NCBI GenBank assembly: GCA_947601845.1
Contig: CANQGH010000014.1
Location: 1 to 36,356, forward strand
Direction of reading: 5' to 3'
Length of the DNA stretch: 36,356 nucleotides
Origin: an uncultured Bacilli bacterium
Lineage (GTDB): Bacteria; Bacillota_I; Bacilli_A; RF39; UBA660
The notes under the pieces: model-generated
Databases searched by the model: none
Told to the model about the DNA's origin: nothing
What the model saw: only the letters and a program-made list of their open reading frames with translations
Shown here: in pieces, positions 34,313 to 36,356 of the stretch
Layout: each line of letters starts with the position of its first letter
Numbering within the stretch: the stretch's first letter is position 1
Made by a program: the position numbers and the translations under genes

Positions 34313-34465
34313 ATAACTCAAATTACAAAATGTGGTTCTAAATTAAAAAAATTATTAATTATTCTGAAATTTTATTTGGTAGAGTAGTTAACTTTGTCAA
34401 ATAGAATACTTGAAAAATAAAAAAGAGCAGATTATATTTATTTAAAAGGAAAGATGATAATAAAG

Positions 34466-34511
34466 AAAAAGGCGATTACGATATAAGAATGTAATTGCCT
34501 TTTATTTTTTT
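34466..34511. terminator. Bidirectional terminator between the ABC exporter and the ClpX-like gene
   Basis: AAAAGGCGATTAC (34467-34479) pairs with GTAATTGCCTTTT (34491-34503, one G-U) over an 11-nt loop; T-runs follow on both strands. The 3' arm includes the stop of the minus-strand gene. The 150 bases before it hold nothing recognisable. Confidence 0.92.
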
Positions 34512-35893
34512 CCCAAAAAACCATGTTTAGTTTCTTTTGTTTTAGCTAGAACATAAGGTTTATTATTCTCATCATCAGGTTTTACTAATGAGATACTTGA
34601 ATATTCGCCAGCAAAAATTCTAAATAAAGCACTACTAATACAATTATCAAAAACAGTTTTTAAACTTCTAGCACCACTTTGTTTAGCAATAGCTAATTCC
34701 GCAATATATTCTATGAAATCATCATTGAATTCAAAATTCACTTCTAACATTTCAAATAATTTTTGATATGTATTTAATGGGCTAAAATTAGATTCTTTTA
34801 ATATTTTCACTATATCTTCTTTTTTTAATGAATTCATAGGAATTGTTTTTGAAAATCGTCCAATTAATTCTTTCATAATTCCATATTTTATAAAATCATT
34901 TGTTACAAGGTGCTTATAATCATCATCATTATTAGTTATTCCTGTAAAGGCCCCAAGTCCTACTACTGTTAATTTAGATGTATCAAATTTTTTATTACCA
35001 AAATAGAATAAAGAACCATCAAGTAACTTTAACAAGGATCTTTGCACTCCTAATCTAGAAACGTGTGATTGATTATCACCTGGTTTTTCTGCAAGCTTAT
35101 CAAATTCATCAATAACTAAAATTCCTTTTTCCGCCATATTAATATCTCCATTTGATGCTAAACACAAATCTTCCAGCATATCAGTAATCTTTCTTCCCTG
35201 ATATCCAGTTTCAGAAAGAGATGTTGCATCCTCAATAACAATCGGAATTTTATATAATTTAGAAATCCTTTTTAATATTTCTGTTTTACCTGTACCTGTC
35301 GCACCATAAATTAAAATATTTTCTTTTAACTTAGCAATTAAGTCCATATCTAAATCTGAATTTACGACTTTTTGATTTTTGAAAAGCGAGGTCAATATTT
35401 GCATTATTTGTTCATCTTGTGAAATTATTGTTTTTTTAATTGATTCATACATAGATGATATATCAGTAGTTTTCTCAAATACATCTTCATCAAATTCTGA
35501 TTGACTTTGATTATCTTTCTCTATATATGATATCAAATCTTCATTTACTAATCTTGATAGTGCAGTACCATTTTTTCTTAAATAATATTTTGCTGTTGAT
35601 CGAATTCGTTTTTGCCGAATTTCAGTAAAATCTACAGAATTATCATTATCTTCTACAGCTTTATCAATATCCTCCCTTAAGAAAACATAATCTTTTTCAT
35701 TAGCATTTTCGTTAATAATGTTGGCATATATTCCTGCGTTATTTCCGCTTAATATATTACATATCTCATTGCCTTGTTTATTTGTAAAACTAATACCGGC
35801 AACATAATCAACAAATTCAAAAACTTCATATTTTTTATTTTGGTAAATTATATGTTTCTTTTTAAATAAATATCCTATTGTTAAGTCTGCCAT
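34502..35893 (-). CDS. ClpX-like AAA+ ATPase lacking zinc domain and ClpP-docking loop
   Basis: 463 aa, start at 35893 with AGGGGG upstream. Residues ~150-450 are a ClpX-type AAA+ module: Walker A GATGTGKTE (197-205), pore loop GYQG (230-233, ClpX has GYVG), Walker B ILVIDEFDK (258-266), ELIGRF with Arg346 as arginine finger, sensor-2 GARSLKTVF (407-415). Two ClpX features are missing: the N-terminal four-Cys zinc domain, replaced by ~150 residues of unrecognised sequence, and the IGF loop, since GAFTGI (315-320) runs through a short Asn/Asp stretch straight into the NDFIKYGIMKELIGRF block. It is therefore unlikely to feed ClpP and may be a stand-alone unfoldase. Usual ClpX is elsewhere. Confidence 0.85.
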   Translation of the reverse strand: MADLTIGYLFKKKHIIYQNKKYEVFEFVDYVAGISFTNKQGNEICNILSGNNAGIYANIINENANEKDYVFLREDIDKAVEDNDNSVDFTEIRQKRIRSTAKYYLRKNGTALSRLVNEDLISYIEKDNQSQSEFDEDVFEKTTDISSMYESIKKTIISQDEQIMQILTSLFKNQKVVNSDLDMDLIAKLKENILIYGATGTGKTEILKRISKLYKIPIVIEDATSLSETGYQGRKITDMLEDLCLASNGDINMAEKGILVIDEFDKLAEKPGDNQSHVSRLGVQRSLLKLLDGSLFYFGNKKFDTSKLTVVGLGAFTGITNNDDDYKHLVTNDFIKYGIMKELIGRFSKTIPMNSLKKEDIVKILKESNFSPLNTYQKLFEMLEVNFEFNDDFIEYIAELAIAKQSGARSLKTVFDNCISSALFRIFAGEYSSISLVKPDDENNKPYVLAKTKETKHGFLGKK

Positions 35894-35919
35894 AATTATT
35901 CCCCCTAAACATAGATAGT

Positions 35920-35928
35920 ATTATAGCA
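35920..35928 (-). promoter_or_regulatory. Extended -10 promoter of the ClpX-like gene
   Basis: Minus strand 35928-35920 reads TGCTATAAT, 26 nt before the start codon. No convincing -35. Confidence 0.65.
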
Positions 35929-36022
35929 CACTTTTTGGTATAAAAATAGTCAAATATCTTAAAAGATGAATTACATCATTTTATATTTTAGCAAGAATTG
36001 TGGTTGTCTACGATGCTAATAT

Positions 36023-36104
36023 CATAGAGGTTGAAAGTTATGCCTTTGTGATTTAAGAACATAGGTTCATAACATTGATTTTATAACTTTTGTAATTGCT
36101 TGGA
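36023..36104 (+). repeat. Imperfect direct repeat, copy B (structured, more decayed)
   Basis: Same orientation as copy A at 30310-30394, with the 16-nt identical core at 36061-36076. The first hairpin (36035-36041/36048-36054, loop GCCTTT) stays paired despite four stem differences from copy A; the second is degenerate. Apart from this repeat and the ClpX-like gene's promoter, the gene-free 35894-36300 stretch shows nothing I can name. Confidence 0.7.
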
Positions 36105-36307
36105 AATAATGAAATATTTAGTTTACTAAGATGTTAAAACTGAATCTAGCCTTGTTTTTTGGATTATTTTTTTAAACTTAGCAAGTAGTTTTTCTAGATA
36201 ACTAGGATATAAAGGTTATAGATATTTAAATTTTAAACAAACAAAAATGGTTTCTTATGTAACTAAAAAAATATGAATCCGAGTCTGTAAATAAATCTGT
36301 GTAAATA

Positions 36308-36348
36308 AAAATCTTTCCATGATAAAATAAAAGAAATGGAGAGATTTT
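36308..36348 (+). promoter_or_regulatory. 13-bp inverted repeat spanning promoter and ribosome-binding site of the last gene
   Basis: AAAATCTTTCCAT (36308-36320) pairs with ATGGAGAGATTTT (36336-36348), one T-G pair, 15-nt loop. TGATAAAAT (36320-36328, extended -10) lies in the centre, and the 3' arm contains the GGAGAG (36338-36343) used by ATG 36352. It could be a repressor operator around the -10, or, if transcription starts upstream, a hairpin that hides the ribosome-binding site. Confidence 0.55.
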
Positions 36349-36351
36349 ATT

Positions 36352-36356
36352 ATGAA
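36352..36356 (+). CDS. Start of a gene cut by the window end
   Basis: ATG 36352 with GGAGAG 8 nt upstream and an extended -10 box at 36320-36328. Only the first bases are present, so the product is unknown. Confidence 0.4.

Noticed and set aside
1-36356. CRISPR arrays, rRNA genes, intact insertion sequences
   Set aside because: No regularly spaced repeats, rRNA-like sequence or transposase-like ORF seen on either strand.

Overview
The window is AT-rich, low-GC Firmicutes-type chromosome and reads with the standard code: TGG is the Trp codon in every ORF. Gene content (Bacillus-like ylbD/ylbE/ylbF/rsmD synteny, RNase HIII, XRE regulators, CCA-encoding tRNA genes, prepilin-like KGFAISTILYG N-termini) suggests an uncultured gut Bacilli lineage near RF39, Erysipelotrichales or Mollicutes; this placement is inference. 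None of the 32 complete stop codons is TGA (24 TAA, 8 TAG). Extended -10 promoters (TGnTATAAT) and -35 boxes of the TTGTCA/TTGACA type recur.

Layout. 1-1578: 3' part of a large secreted protein ending in a C-type-lectin-like domain, whose last ~45 codons jump to about 54% GC and look like the variable region of a diversity-generating retroelement (DGR) target. 1730-4893: MacB/FtsX-type ABC transporter. 4957-6652: SDR oxidoreductase and a Cys-rich DUF362 protein. 6714-8234: a small membrane protein and a CapA-like lipoprotein. 8443-11985: a DUF6020-GtrA fusion followed by a UDP-galactopyranose-mutase-like flavoprotein, probably acting on lipid-linked sugars or surface glycan. 12121-14750: a membrane-tethered XRE regulator, then tRNA-Gln(CTG) directly upstream of gltX. 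14768-16369 (-): a second DUF6020 protein. 16628-17844: a leaderless M23 peptidase with SH3-like domain and amphipathic tail, convergent with a small two-TM protein; then tRNA-Glu(CTC) on the minus strand.

18141-23103 is a run of mostly unrecognised lineage-type genes around frr, including a paralogous pair (19638 and 20266), ylbD-ylbE, and two unknown genes. 23186-26257 is U32 peptidase, ylbF (ricF) and rsmD, an RNA-modification/RNA-processing block. 26318-28115: a prepilin-like protein with a non-diversified relative of the first gene's domain, and an anchored extracellular protein of unknown role. Then rnhC (-), tRNA(CAT), tRNA-Leu(TAG) and a HAD phosphatase.

30280-36110 looks like an accessory segment. 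It holds a heterodimeric ABC exporter behind a candidate attenuator and a divergent-looking ClpX-like AAA+ unfoldase that lacks the zinc-binding domain and the ClpP-docking loop. It is bracketed by two imperfect direct repeats (about 30310-30394 and 36023-36104) that share a 16-nt identical core and a hairpin with compensatory changes. The window ends at the first codons of another gene whose promoter and ribosome-binding site lie in a 13-bp inverted repeat.

The strongest leads are the DGR-like variable region, the paired structured repeats around the ABC/AAA+ segment, the unusual ClpX-like protein, and the complete absence of TGA stops.
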